The notes: generated by a model from the sequence alone, not told the origin. A stretch of DNA of 64,000 nucleotides from Stieleria sedimenti (GCF_025060895.1 NZ_JANZKV010000146.1:1-64000), one strand, 5' to 3'; positions 34,338 to 42,989 are shown, counted from the first letter of the stretch. Made by a program: numbers and translations.

Positions 34338-36811
34338 GAACGAACCAGTGCGATCGACAGGGAATCGATGAATTTCTACAAGGCGAATCGGTTTGGATCG
34401 AAACCGATTTGGCGGAGCACTTGGAAACATGCGACGATTGCCGTGACTACATGCTTGCGCAAACGGCTGAGCCAGAGCAGTGGACGGAGGCTCGCGAGTT
34501 GTTGCGGCCAACCGAGTTCGACATGGCAGGCACGGCGGAGTTTTCTGTCGGTGGCAATATCGGTGGCGCCCCTGCGGCCCGTCCGATCCAGGCGGTGTTG
34601 GACTTGTTGGCTCCTTCCGATGATCCCCATCGCCTCGGTCGTCTGGGATGCTATGAGATTTCAGGTGTCGTCGGCGCGGGAGGAATGGGCGTTGTACTGA
34701 AGGCAATCGACCCTTCGCTTGATCGCGTCGTCGCGTTGAAAGTGTTGGCGCCACACCTGGCAAACAATGAAACGGCTCGTCGTCGATTCGCGCGGGAGGC
34801 CAAGGCGGCTGCCGCCGTTCTGCACCCCAACGTGATTCCAATTCACAGTGTTTCGAGTGATGGAAGCGTTCCGTACCTCGTGATGGCATATGTCCGGGGA
34901 GGATCGCTGCAAAGACGTCTGGAAAATGAAGGTCCACTGTCGTTGCTTGAAATTCTGCGCATCGGATCACAGATTGCTGAGGGCTTGGCGGCTGCCCATG
35001 ATCAAGGATTAGTGCACCGGGACATCAAACCGGAAAACGTGTTGTTGGAAGAAGGCGTTGAACGCGTCACGATCACTGACTTCGGCCTCGCACGTGCAGT
35101 TGATGACAATACGGTCACCCAGCATGGCACCATCGCCGGGACCCCCATGTACATGTCCCCCGAGCAGGCAGCCGGCAAAAAAGTCGACCAGCAAAGCGAC
35201 CTGTTCAGCCTTGGTAGCGTGCTGTACGCCCTCTGCACCGGTCGCCCTCCGTACCGTGATGATTCTTCGTACGGGGTGATGCGTCAGATCATCGACGAAT
35301 CGCCGACGCCGATTGAGCAGCTGAATCCAGAGATCCCTGACTGGCTCATATCCATCATCGAAAAACTGATGGCGAAGGAAAAGTCGGATCGGTTTGCGAC
35401 CGCTGCGGAAGTGCACGCTTTGCTGGAGCGCTGCCTGAGCCATGTGCAACATCCCACGGCGAATCCGCTTCCATCCAAATTGCGAAAGAGTCAATCCACC
35501 TCGTCCAGGAAATACATCGTGAGATCACTGATTGCCGGAAGCTTTCTAACCATAGCCGCGGGTTTGTTCGCTGTATTCTTCTCGCAATGGACTGCGATCA
35601 AGGACAAGATTGCTGCACAGCGGGAAAAAGAGGTCCGCTTGCCGCTCGGCCGCCTCGACAGCTACATCGGTTCGATGATGATGTCGTCCCATGACATGGT
35701 TTTTCTTAATCTCGGATCCATCGGCGAGAATGAGAATTATGTCGTCTTTGAGCCGATCGAGGACGGAGTGGCAATGAGGTTCCCGGCCTACGCAACGAGT
35801 TCGTGGTCCCAGCGCCAGGGCAGATATGCGGACAGGCTTAAAGAAGTTGCGCAGTCCCTGTCGCTCACAGTAGACGAAACCAGCGAAATGGCGGAGGACG
35901 GCTCGATCAAAGGTGTGAACTTCAAGATTCGAGTGACCGGAGAACCCCAGGCCGTCGCCGATGCGGTCGAAAAAGTCATCTCACGCACCTTTGATGTCGG
36001 TTCTTCGGAAGAGTGTGTGTTCCAATACTCCAACATGCCGTCGACCTTTTCGATTCGCGCGGGTGAACAGCCTCGAACTGTTTCTAGTGGTGAGTTTTTG
36101 GATCAACTGCTCAGGTTAGAGCGTATCTATCTGGGCGAACGTGAAAATCTTGTCTTCGCGATCCCCCCGAAACTCGCCGCTGCCAACTCACCTCAATGGG
36201 ACTCGACGATCTGGTGCACCGATCTACGACAATTGCAGCCCGATGTCCTCGAACGAATCAGATGGACGCAAGCGAACGCCGTACGGCCCAACGTGAATGT
36301 TGCCTCGTACCAGGACAACAGCCATTCGGGCCAGGGACACAGATGGCAACTCATGATTCAGAAAGCCGCTGCAGTGCGAATCCGCTTCTTACACATTTTC
36401 GATGGCAGAATGCTGGTGGCCAGTGAAAATATCTTGCGGGGTGGTGAACGTTCGGAACCTTCCGCGATTGATGTTATGCTGGATCTGCAGCAATCGGATG
36501 ATGACCCCAATACAATCTCACCAACTCTCGACGTGTCGACGAATGGATTGCACTTGAGCCGTAGCGCAAAAAAGCCAATCACAGTTTCTGGCCCGTTCCA
36601 AGTCTCGCCAGTCGTGACCGATGGAGACCTCGCTTGGGACCAACCTACGCTTCTCTTCCATCGCGCGGTTTGGGATGGCGATCTTTCCTACCAACGAAAC
36701 ACGGACTCCATGATTGAAGCCTCCAAGCAGGGCGCGGATTTCATCGCGGTGGAAGTCGAGTGGATCGCAACAGGCACGAAATCGCTGCCGCAATGGGCCG
36801 TGCGGGACTGA
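34334..36811 (+). CDS. Transmembrane Ser/Thr kinase with zinc anti-sigma-like N-terminus
   Basis: The 825-residue protein starts with a zf-HC2-like motif (His29, Cys33, Cys36). The kinase domain covers about 106-370: Gly-Ala-Gly-Gly-Met-Gly at 114-119, Lys136, His-Arg-Asp at 228-230 and Asp-Phe-Gly at 249-251, all intact. One membrane helix follows at about 397-417. The outer 400 residues are beta-rich with an unrecognised fold. The gene overlaps the sigma gene 33726 by four bases. I infer that the N-terminal zinc motif holds the sigma factor and that kinase activity, tuned by the outer part, controls release. The same architecture occurs at 12455. Confidence 0.9.
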   Translation: MRTNQCDRQGIDEFLQGESVWIETDLAEHLETCDDCRDYMLAQTAEPEQWTEARELLRPTEFDMAGTAEFSVGGNIGGAPAARPIQAVLDLLAPSDDPHRLGRLGCYEISGVVGAGGMGVVLKAIDPSLDRVVALKVLAPHLANNETARRRFAREAKAAAAVLHPNVIPIHSVSSDGSVPYLVMAYVRGGSLQRRLENEGPLSLLEILRIGSQIAEGLAAAHDQGLVHRDIKPENVLLEEGVERVTITDFGLARAVDDNTVTQHGTIAGTPMYMSPEQAAGKKVDQQSDLFSLGSVLYALCTGRPPYRDDSSYGVMRQIIDESPTPIEQLNPEIPDWLISIIEKLMAKEKSDRFATAAEVHALLERCLSHVQHPTANPLPSKLRKSQSTSSRKYIVRSLIAGSFLTIAAGLFAVFFSQWTAIKDKIAAQREKEVRLPLGRLDSYIGSMMMSSHDMVFLNLGSIGENENYVVFEPIEDGVAMRFPAYATSSWSQRQGRYADRLKEVAQSLSLTVDETSEMAEDGSIKGVNFKIRVTGEPQAVADAVEKVISRTFDVGSSEECVFQYSNMPSTFSIRAGEQPRTVSSGEFLDQLLRLERIYLGERENLVFAIPPKLAAANSPQWDSTIWCTDLRQLQPDVLERIRWTQANAVRPNVNVASYQDNSHSGQGHRWQLMIQKAAAVRIRFLHIFDGRMLVASENILRGGERSEPSAIDVMLDLQQSDDDPNTISPTLDVSTNGLHLSRSAKKPITVSGPFQVSPVVTDGDLAWDQPTLLFHRAVWDGDLSYQRNTDSMIEASKQGADFIAVEVEWIATGTKSLPQWAVRD

Positions 36812-37026
36812 GCGCGATCGACATCGCTGATGCGTTGTAGATGATCGCCTGATCGGCATGTCGATACTCCAAGCAATCGGCTCGGATGACATCAAAGAGA
36901 CGGGCCGTTTCGCCCTTGCGAAATGGCCTGGGCAATCTGCTTGATGCTTCGCATACAATGGTCGTTGTTTACGAGAAATCTCGTTTTAGTTTCAGCGTGA
37001 GGCATTGGAGGATCGTAAGAGAATTA

Positions 37027-37298
37027 ATGATCACCGTCAGCAAGATTGTCGCGTTGTGTCTCGCGCTTCTCTACACGGCAATCGCAGTTGCCATGACTGG
37101 ACTTGCCGCCATTCCGGGAATGATGATCTTGCTGGCCCCGCCGCTCGGGTTGATTTGGTTTTCGGAAGACCTCAGCGAGTTTACCGGATACGTTGGGAAG
37201 GGGGGGCAATCAATCAGTCGTCGCCCGAGTTCTTGATCGCAGCGTTTGGATGGCTGGTATTGATTGGATTACCAATCTACATGTACTACTCCAGTTGA
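37027..37298 (+). pseudogene. Small two-helix membrane protein, broken at a G7 tract
   Basis: ATG 37027 starts a membrane protein (Leu-Tyr-Thr-Ala-Ile-Ala-Val-Ala-Met-Thr-Gly-Leu, then Leu-Leu-Ala-Pro-Pro-Leu-Gly-Leu-Ile-Trp-Phe). At a run of seven G (37200-37206) the frame continues only to TGA 37236. If the run had eight G, the frame would go on as Ala-Ile-Asn-Gln-Ser-Ser-Pro-Glu-Phe-Leu-Ile-Ala-Ala-Phe-Gly-Trp-Leu-Val, a second helix ending at 37298. The split is exactly at the homopolymer, so it is a one-base slip. It may be a sequencing or assembly error, a fixed mutation or a variable tract. The product as it stands has 69 residues. Confidence 0.6.
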
Positions 37299-37342
37299 TG
37301 CCGAACCCCAATTTTTCAGCACTGTATTCGCTGGCAGCCACC

Positions 37343-37828
37343 ATGTCCAACAGCGTTGAAACGATCTCAGTAAAGTACCTCACGACCAAGAAACTCTCCG
37401 GCGGAACCCGCAAGGAATACAAGTCCACCGTCACCAAATGGACTGCCTGGGGTAATGGCGTCGATGTCGACCAAATCAACCGGTCCCACATTCGCGACTT
37501 CTTGGATTGGGGCCATGACAAAGCTGCGGAAGATGGAGGTTCCAATCCTGGCCGAACCGCGAACGAAGCACGCGAGAATCTCCGGGCCATCTTAGCCTGG
37601 GCTTGGGAGCAGGACTTCCTTGCGAAGCTACCTCGATTCCCAAAACCGAAGGCACAACGCGATGTTGCCGGACGTCACTATCTGACCAAGCCGGATCTCA
37701 ACTCGCTGTACTTCGCCACTTACAAACTACCACCGCTTCGTGGTTGGACGCATCCACTCACGGTGGGACATTACTGGCGTGCGGCGCTGGTCGTGTTCTT
37801 CAACTATGGGATCGATACACTTTGGTAA
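37343..37828 (+). pseudogene. Truncated tyrosine recombinase (integrase) head
   Basis: From ATG 37343 the frame gives 161 residues. Residues about 5-85 have the SAM-like, N-terminal core-binding fold of phage-type integrases (Tyr-Leu-Thr-Thr-Lys-Lys-Leu-Ser-Gly-Gly-Thr-Arg-Lys-Glu-Tyr, then Gln-Ile-Asn-Arg-Ser-His-Ile-Arg-Asp-Phe-Leu-Asp-Trp). The first helix of the catalytic domain follows, ending near Phe-Phe-Asn-Tyr-Gly. The frame stops before any catalytic Arg, His or Tyr. The gene therefore lost its catalytic half, and downstream sequence belongs to an unrelated fragment. Confidence 0.6.
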
Positions 37829-38438
37829 GCGTTCTATCTGTCCATGTTGACGCGGGGATTAGCGTGATGAGTTTCTTTCCACTTTCAGGAGAAACCATAC
37901 CGAGAACCTCCAGTCCAGAACTTGCCCTCCAGTGACGCGATCGGATCCGCCGCTTCGAAAATTCCGAGTTGAACGCAACGTGCGATACTGCACTTCGGTT
38001 TCAATCAGGGCAGCAGCATCCGGCCGCCTTTTCAGGATCTGGAGCTCTATAGGAAAACAATGAACGCCAGCGCGTATCGGCCTTTGGTGAAATGCCCTGT
38101 GATGTTCTTCAGCCCGTCGAATGACTTTCACGCCGCATTCCGTTGGACACTCGCATGTTCCGGAATCTGTTGATCTGAAGCGACTGACAATGCTTCCGAA
38201 ATCACGCGAGGTCTTCGATGGCTTGTCTTTCCGCAGCCTCAGGTTCCTCTTGCTTCGGAGATTTTAGGAATTGACCACTTTACTCGCCTTCGTCGCGTTC
38301 ACGCTGGCGTGGGGTGATCCACATCCAGGCCCAACAGCGTGAAGATTCGATGAAAGTCGTCGGCACGATTTCACAGTTGCACTACACGGCACGAATGCTG
38401 CACATCAACGGAGCACACGATCACGCCAAGAGTACGTC
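37829..38438. other. Gap between broken integrase and pyruvate kinase-like gene
   Basis: No intact gene. A peptide read from 37997 to 38173 resembles the tail of an alpha/beta hydrolase. The remainder is without recognisable signals. The region looks like a junction of deleted segments. Confidence 0.45.
37997..38173 (+). pseudogene. Alpha/beta hydrolase fragment
   Basis: One frame reads Leu-Glu-Leu-Tyr-Arg-Lys-Thr, then Tyr-Arg-Pro-Leu-Val-Lys-Cys-Pro-Val-Met-Phe-Phe-Ser-Pro-Ser-Asn-Asp-Phe-His and stops soon after. The block Cys-Pro-Val-x-Phe-x-Ser-x-x-Asn-Asp-Phe-His is the late strand with the catalytic acid and its neighbour in planctomycete acetyl-xylan-esterase-like hydrolases. Neither the nucleophile elbow nor a normal end is present, so it is a remnant. 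Confidence 0.35.
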
Positions 38439-40433
38439 ATGCCCGAGAAGAACGCATTGCCCGTTGCTGAAATTTCAGACACCGCCAGACACAACGCGGC
38501 GGATGCTCCGGCCGCAAAGAGCACCGAGGTCATGCGCCAGAGTCCCAGTTTGCCGGAATGCAATTCGCCCTCATCGCTCGTCCGGCAGTTGCAGGGCCTA
38601 CGCACGCGAATGGCCCGGGTGGAAACCACCTACGCGGATCGGATCGAACGTGTCTGGGCGGATCGCAAGGCCAGTGCGCGGAATCTGCTGCAGTATGTAT
38701 CTCTGCGCCAGCAGGACCTGCGATCCTTGCAAGAGAATCTGCTCAGGCGTGGCCTGTCGTCGCTTGGTCGTTGCGAGGCAAATGTCCACGCGACGTTAAA
38801 CGAGGTCATCCACGTGCTCCAACAGATAGAGGGCCAATGCGGTGCTGCGGAGGAGCCGGCGGAAGTCGATTTTGAACGCGGTCGCGAACTGCTGGATCAA
38901 TCGACGAGGCGACTGTTCGGCGGGCGCCCCTCTCAGGGCGGCGCACACATCATGGTGACCATGCCGAGCGAAGCCGCGCACGACCGCACGCTGGTGAGCG
39001 ATCTTGTCGCACATGGCATGGATTGCATGCGAGTGAACTGCGCTCATGACGACCCCGCGGCATGGCAGCGGATGATCGAAAACTTGCGTCGAGCCTGCCG
39101 CGAGCAGCAGCGAGAGTGCAAGGTGCTGATGGACCTGTGCGGGCCAAAGCTGCGGACGGGCCCGATTGAAGCCGGTCCCGCCGTACTGAAATGGCGTCCC
39201 CGCCGCGATGCGCTGGGACGCGTGATCGCCCCCGCGAGAATCTGGTTCCACGACGAGGATGCCGCCGCCACCGCGCCCCTGCCAGCGGCTGCGTCGATCC
39301 CAGTGGTCGGCAAGTGGCTGATCGAGCTTCGGCCGGGTGATGTTGTTCGACTCAAGGACGCACGAAGCCGGACGCGGCGGATTAGGATCGTCGAGCGGGG
39401 GCCGGGCGGGACCTGGGGTGAGTCCGATCAGACTGCCTATGTGACGCCGGACACCGAACTCCGCCACGATCGCAAGGGAAAATCGCAACGAGAGCCCGGC
39501 CGGATTGGCGCGATTGTACCGACCGAAGGCTATCTCACCCTGCGACGGGGAGACCCGTTGCTGTTGTGCGACGAGCACACGCTCGGGGCACCCGCACTTT
39601 ATGACGAGCAAGGACAACTTGTGCGTCCGTCCATGATCGGCTGTACGCTGCCATCAGTGTTTCGTGACCTCAAACGCGGCGAGCGTGTGTTGTTCGACGA
39701 CGGGAAGATCACCGCGCGAGTGGATGCTGTGCACGCGAATTATATCGAACTGGAGGTCATTCACGCCGGTCCTCACGGAACACGACTCCGCGCCGACAAA
39801 GGCATCAATTTTCCCGACACGGACCTGCACTTGGACGCGCTGACAGAGAAAGACCTTCAGGACATCGCGTTCGTTGTCGAACACGCCGATATGGTGGGCT
39901 ACTCATTCGTCCGTCGCGAGGAAGATGTCGAGCAGTTGCAGCGCGAACTGGCACGTCTGGGAAACCCGGACATGCCGATTGTGTTGAAAATCGAAAACCG
40001 GCAGGCGTTCGAACGGCTTCCATCGCTGCTCATGGCGGCGTTGCGGAGCCCGGCCAGCGGCGTGATGATCGCCCGCGGCGACCTGGCCGTTGAACTTGGC
40101 TGGCAGCGACTGGCCGAAGTGCAGGAAGAGATCCTGTGGATGTGCGAGGCCGCGCACATGCCCGTGGTCTGGGCGACCCAGGTTTTGGAAAGTCTGGCCA
40201 AGACCGGGATCCCATCACGGGCCGAGATTACCGATGCGGCGATGGGTGTTCGCGCCGAATGTGTGATGCTCAACAAGGGACCATTCATTACGGAAGCCGT
40301 GCGAGTGTTGAGCGACATCCTGCGGCGGATGAAGGACCATCACGCCAAGAAACGCCCGATCCTCCGGCGGCTACGGCTCGCCGACGACCTGCTGCCCATC
40401 AGCGCCGAGGACGAAACCGGGCATCGCGTGTAG
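38439..40433 (+). CDS. Atypical pyruvate kinase
   Basis: The 664-residue protein has a pyruvate-kinase barrel from about residue 165: Gly-Met-Asp-Cys-Met-Arg-Val-Asn-Cys-Ala-His, Met-Asp-Leu-Cys-Gly-Pro-Lys-Leu-Arg-Thr-Gly, Leu-Lys-Ile-Glu-Asn-Arg, Ile-Ala-Arg-Gly-Asp-Leu-Ala-Val-Glu and Trp-Ala-Thr-Gln-Val-Leu-Glu-Ser-Leu. These cover the metal, phosphoenolpyruvate and catalytic Lys sites, so activity is plausible (phosphoenolpyruvate plus ADP to pyruvate plus ATP). It is unusual in having about 160 extra N-terminal residues with a Gln/Arg-rich coiled coil, an enlarged B domain (about 250-430), and no C-terminal allosteric domain. It ends soon after the barrel. Base composition is more GC-rich than that of its neighbours. 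No operon partner. Confidence 0.75.
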   Translation: MPEKNALPVAEISDTARHNAADAPAAKSTEVMRQSPSLPECNSPSSLVRQLQGLRTRMARVETTYADRIERVWADRKASARNLLQYVSLRQQDLRSLQENLLRRGLSSLGRCEANVHATLNEVIHVLQQIEGQCGAAEEPAEVDFERGRELLDQSTRRLFGGRPSQGGAHIMVTMPSEAAHDRTLVSDLVAHGMDCMRVNCAHDDPAAWQRMIENLRRACREQQRECKVLMDLCGPKLRTGPIEAGPAVLKWRPRRDALGRVIAPARIWFHDEDAAATAPLPAAASIPVVGKWLIELRPGDVVRLKDARSRTRRIRIVERGPGGTWGESDQTAYVTPDTELRHDRKGKSQREPGRIGAIVPTEGYLTLRRGDPLLLCDEHTLGAPALYDEQGQLVRPSMIGCTLPSVFRDLKRGERVLFDDGKITARVDAVHANYIELEVIHAGPHGTRLRADKGINFPDTDLHLDALTEKDLQDIAFVVEHADMVGYSFVRREEDVEQLQRELARLGNPDMPIVLKIENRQAFERLPSLLMAALRSPASGVMIARGDLAVELGWQRLAEVQEEILWMCEAAHMPVVWATQVLESLAKTGIPSRAEITDAAMGVRAECVMLNKGPFITEAVRVLSDILRRMKDHHAKKRPILRRLRLADDLLPISAEDETGHRV

Positions 40434-40498
40434 CCAATGTCGTACTTGCCGATCATAACAAGTAATCGCCTTCCATAATAGTGACCGCAGCCGATTCG

Positions 40499-40545
40499 CT
40501 GCACTTTCGCTCCAAAATAGTCCGAAATTCGCGGGAAACTGCGTC
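40499..40545. repeat. Diverged palindromic repeat, copy D (weak)
   Basis: GCACTTTCGC, CCAAAATAGTCCGA, AATTCGCGGGAAACTGCG follow the same order of words as copies B and C, with more mismatches. It might be a chance likeness. Confidence 0.25.
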
Positions 40546-40690
40546 CAAGCGATTCGGCTAAGGCGCGGAGAGCGATGCAATCGAAGCGTCGAAGGACGCC
40601 ACGCGACGAGGCGTTAAAGGGCGGCAATGCACCATTGCTGCCACGCTCAATACTGGGACTGTGGCTAGCATTTACCTTTTGGGTAGCGCC

Positions 40691-40720
40691 AGTTCCTCCC
40701 TCCGAAGGAGCGTGTCACGT
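40691..40720. repeat. CTCC-GAA-GGAG hairpin motif, second copy
   Basis: TTCCTCCC then TCCGAAGGAG and CGTGTCACG. The region at 31001 reads TTCCTCCCGAAGGGA and ACGTCACG. Stem bases differ between the two in a compensating manner (TCCC/GGGA against CTCC/GGAG), which hints at a conserved RNA fold. Confidence 0.3.
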
Positions 40721-40773
40721 TGTCCGGGCATCACTGAAGCCGCTGTGAAAAGTCCTGCCAAAACAGTCTCAGT

Positions 40774-41409
40774 TCATTCCGCAGCAGCCTTTCCTTTTGC
40801 TTCCCGTAGGACTGGGTAGTATTGTGTGAATACGTAGTCGTCATCGGCTGCTCCGCCGTGACAATCGTTGCAGTTGGCAGTCGGTTGAATGGTCGCCGCG
40901 TCCTTCAGAGGATACTCATGACCGAAGCTGAAGAACGCCCAGTTTCCCGGTTCGTCTTTGAACCGAGTCTTGTCTTTGATCAAGACCTCGAGTCCAGTGA
41001 ACTCACCCATGAAGTAACCGTTGCCGCTGGTGGCTTCCTTCGATCCGACGCTCACGAGTTCCTTGATCAACACCGTGCCGTCCGGAAACTCCCCGGTTTT
41101 TCCATATTGATCATAGGACGGCGGGTTGATGTAGACGGAGTGGAACTCTGGGAACGGCGCGTTTCCACTATTCATGTCGTTGGGCGTCAACGGCGTGCCG
41201 ACGTATGTCCACCTTCGATATCCGGACGGTCGCAACAATCTTCCGTCACCGGTGAAGCGGATGCCTGGCATCGATGCCGTCTTGTTCGTCGCGGTGTTCT
41301 GAGCCACCGCTGATCGTGATTGTTCTGAAATGAATATGACCGCGGTGGTGATCATGACGAATGTCATCGTCACCGCGACCAACAGATTCCGTCTTGATGA
41401 AGTTTTCAT
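40774..41409 (-). CDS. Cytochrome P460 family protein
   Basis: The 211-residue protein has a signal peptide or N-terminal anchor (residues 8-28), a beta-rich cytochrome P460-like domain (Phe-Pro-Glu-Phe-His-Ser-Val-Tyr-Ile, Gly-Thr-Val-Leu-Ile-Lys-Glu-Leu-Val-Ser, Gly-Tyr-Phe-Met-Gly) and a single haem c site Cys180-Asn-Asp-Cys-His184 near the end. P460 enzymes oxidise hydroxylamine or related compounds in the periplasm. The Lys cross-link partner could be one of those in Thr-Val-Leu-Ile-Lys-Glu. Many planctomycete members have unknown substrates. ATG 41409 gives the clean signal peptide. It is divergent from the sigma gene 41679 and a 17-bp palindrome lies between them. Confidence 0.82.
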   Translation of the reverse strand: MKTSSRRNLLVAVTMTFVMITTAVIFISEQSRSAVAQNTATNKTASMPGIRFTGDGRLLRPSGYRRWTYVGTPLTPNDMNSGNAPFPEFHSVYINPPSYDQYGKTGEFPDGTVLIKELVSVGSKEATSGNGYFMGEFTGLEVLIKDKTRFKDEPGNWAFFSFGHEYPLKDAATIQPTANCNDCHGGAADDDYVFTQYYPVLREAKGKAAAE

Positions 41410-41514
41410 GGTTTGTCCTCCGACTGTGTTTCGTGAAAATGGATGGAACGTCATCCACTCCCACTAGTCCGATGGTGTGATCGAAGCAATCCTTACCTTG
41501 GAGGTCACGGTTTC

Positions 41515-41531
41515 GGGAAAGCAGCTTTCCC
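41515..41531. promoter_or_regulatory. Palindrome between the P460 and sigma genes
   Basis: GGGAAAGCAGCTTTCCC is a perfect palindrome around the central A. It lies 106 bases before the P460 start and 148 before the sigma start, so it could be an operator for a dimeric regulator acting on either gene. Confidence 0.35.
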
Positions 41532-41678
41532 ATTGTTTCATGCACATCCGGCGTGGGGTCCAGCACGCATCAGAGTTTCTGGAGAATGCGGAGTAAGAAT
41601 GTCTGATGACAAAGCATCAAATGGGTAGCAAGCAATCTGAAGCGGAACGAGCCGTGTAGACGAGGCGACGGTCGGGCC

Positions 41679-42269
41679 ATGAGCCGAGACAACCAAACGT
41701 GGGTCATCGAGCTAAAGGCGGGACGAGAATCGGCACTGACCGACCTCAGAACTGTCTTGCTGCACAACCTGCGAAAGGCATTGGCGGCGAGGCCGCGGGC
41801 AGACGAATCGTTTCTTGAAGATGCCGTCCAGGATGCCGTGTTGCGCGTCATCGATCGCTTGGACCAGTTCGCCGGAGGAAGTCAGTTTGTCACGTGGGCA
41901 ACGTCCATTGCAATTCGAGTCGCACTCGGGGAATTACGTCGTAGCCGTTGGAAAGATGTATCACTCAGCGAGTTGACCGCAGATTCGCAGTTCATGTCAA
42001 CATGCGTCACTGAGCCGGCTGATTCACCGTTGGCCCGACAAGCGATCCTTGAATCGCTTCAGCATTGCATCGCACACGATCTGACGGATCGACAACGAAT
42101 GGCGTTGTGCGCCGAATTGAAGGGCATGCCTCAGGACGAAATTGCCAAGCAACTCGGCAGCAATCGAAACGCTGTTTACAAACTAACCCATGACGCCAGA
42201 AAGAATCTCAAAAAGGGACTCGAAGCAGCCGGGTACACCGCCGAAGACGTTGCAACGACTGTGAGTTGA
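41679..42269 (+). CDS. ECF-type sigma factor
   Basis: The 196-residue protein has region 2 (Glu-Ser-Phe-Leu-Glu-Asp-Ala-Val-Gln-Asp-Ala-Val-Leu-Arg-Val) and a Thr-Trp-Ala-Thr-Ser-Ile-Ala block. Region 4 has an HTH Met-Pro-Gln-Asp-Glu-Ile-Ala-Lys-Gln-Leu-Gly-Ser-Asn-Arg-Asn-Ala-Val, followed by His-Asp-Ala-Arg-Lys. It is followed 11 bases on by the small zinc-binding protein 42281, a likely anti-sigma factor. The N-terminus (Leu-Lys-Ala-Gly-Arg-Glu-Ser-Ala-Leu-Thr-Asp-Leu-Arg) is of a type also found in other phyla. Confidence 0.88.
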   Translation: MSRDNQTWVIELKAGRESALTDLRTVLLHNLRKALAARPRADESFLEDAVQDAVLRVIDRLDQFAGGSQFVTWATSIAIRVALGELRRSRWKDVSLSELTADSQFMSTCVTEPADSPLARQAILESLQHCIAHDLTDRQRMALCAELKGMPQDEIAKQLGSNRNAVYKLTHDARKNLKKGLEAAGYTAEDVATTVS

Positions 42270-42280
42270 GGAAAGACACC

Positions 42281-42529
42281 ATGCCACTCTCAAGAAAAGA
42301 AATCGACAGGCTGCTGCGGCTGGTCAGCCTCACGGAAGACGCTGAAATCAACTGCGAACAATGTCTTTCGCTGGTTGCCGAATTCGCGGAACAAAAACTG
42401 CATGGCAAATCAATTCACGAGGGGTTGCAGGCCGTAGGGCAGCATCTGTCTGTCTGCGACGAATGCCGAGCCGAGTACGAAGCTCTCCGGGACACACTCG
42501 TCGACATGGAGCGTGGCCGTGACGAATAG
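42281..42529 (+). CDS. Small zinc-binding anti-sigma-like protein
   Basis: The 82-residue protein carries Cys-Glu-Gln-Cys near residue 26 and His-Leu-Ser-Val-Cys-Asp-Glu-Cys near residue 63, the HxxxCxxC pattern of zinc-binding anti-sigma domains. It has no membrane helix and would act in the cytoplasm. ATG 42281 is preferred; GAGGAAAG lies nine bases upstream. It is co-directional with the sigma gene 41679, so it is the obvious candidate to bind that sigma factor and release it on a redox or metal signal (inference from the family). Confidence 0.78.
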   Translation: MPLSRKEIDRLLRLVSLTEDAEINCEQCLSLVAEFAEQKLHGKSIHEGLQAVGQHLSVCDECRAEYEALRDTLVDMERGRDE

Positions 42530-42574
42530 CACTCCTCGCGTGCGTCTCAATCGCATCGATGAAGCAGCGGAGCC

Positions 42575-42988
42575 GACGTGCCACTTACCACAGATTGCAG
42601 CAAAATAACCCGATGCGCCGAGAAGTTCGGCGATCGTAACGCATCGATCGTTCAAGAAACCCCGGTACGAGGGGTGTCCGTCATCACCGGTCATGTGGCC
42701 GACGCCAGCCTGATGTTGGTACAACCCCGTCAGCAGCGCCGCGCGAGTCGGACAGCATCTCCCTGCATTGTAAAACTGCGTGAAGCGAAGTCCGTTCTTT
42801 GCCAACTGGTTCAGGTGGGGCGTTTCAGTCTCAGCGCCATAGCACCCGATGTCGCTAAATCCCATATCGTCGACCATGATGAGCACGATATTGGGCCGCG
42901 ATTGCGGAGCGGCAGTCAGTGTCGCGCTGCCGGCCATCAACAACACGACAGCGAACGAAAACAGCCAGAGACGGGGATGAGGATTCAT
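42575..42988 (-). pseudogene. Arylsulfatase head, 3'-truncated
   Basis: From ATG 42988 the frame gives a signal peptide and Pro-Asn-Ile-Val-Leu-Ile-Met-Val-Asp-Asp-Met-Gly, then Cys-Cys-Pro-Thr-Arg-Ala-Ala-Leu-Leu-Thr-Gly (the CxPxR site for formylglycine, with Cys first). It goes on to Gly-Lys-Trp-His-Val-Gly, after which homology stops at about 42575. Sulfatases are normally 450 or more residues; only the first 135 remain. The rest of the frame runs into the end of the convergent zinc-finger gene. The metal and formylglycine sites are present but the second half of the active site is missing, so it cannot be functional. Confidence 0.75.
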
Positions 42989-42989
42989 A

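Larger units (their letters stand above)
40434..40773. other. Convergent intergenic region
   Basis: No gene seen between the ends of the pyruvate-kinase-like and P460 genes. It holds a weak copy D of the diverged palindromic repeat (40499-40545) and a hairpin motif (40691-40720). Confidence 0.5.
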
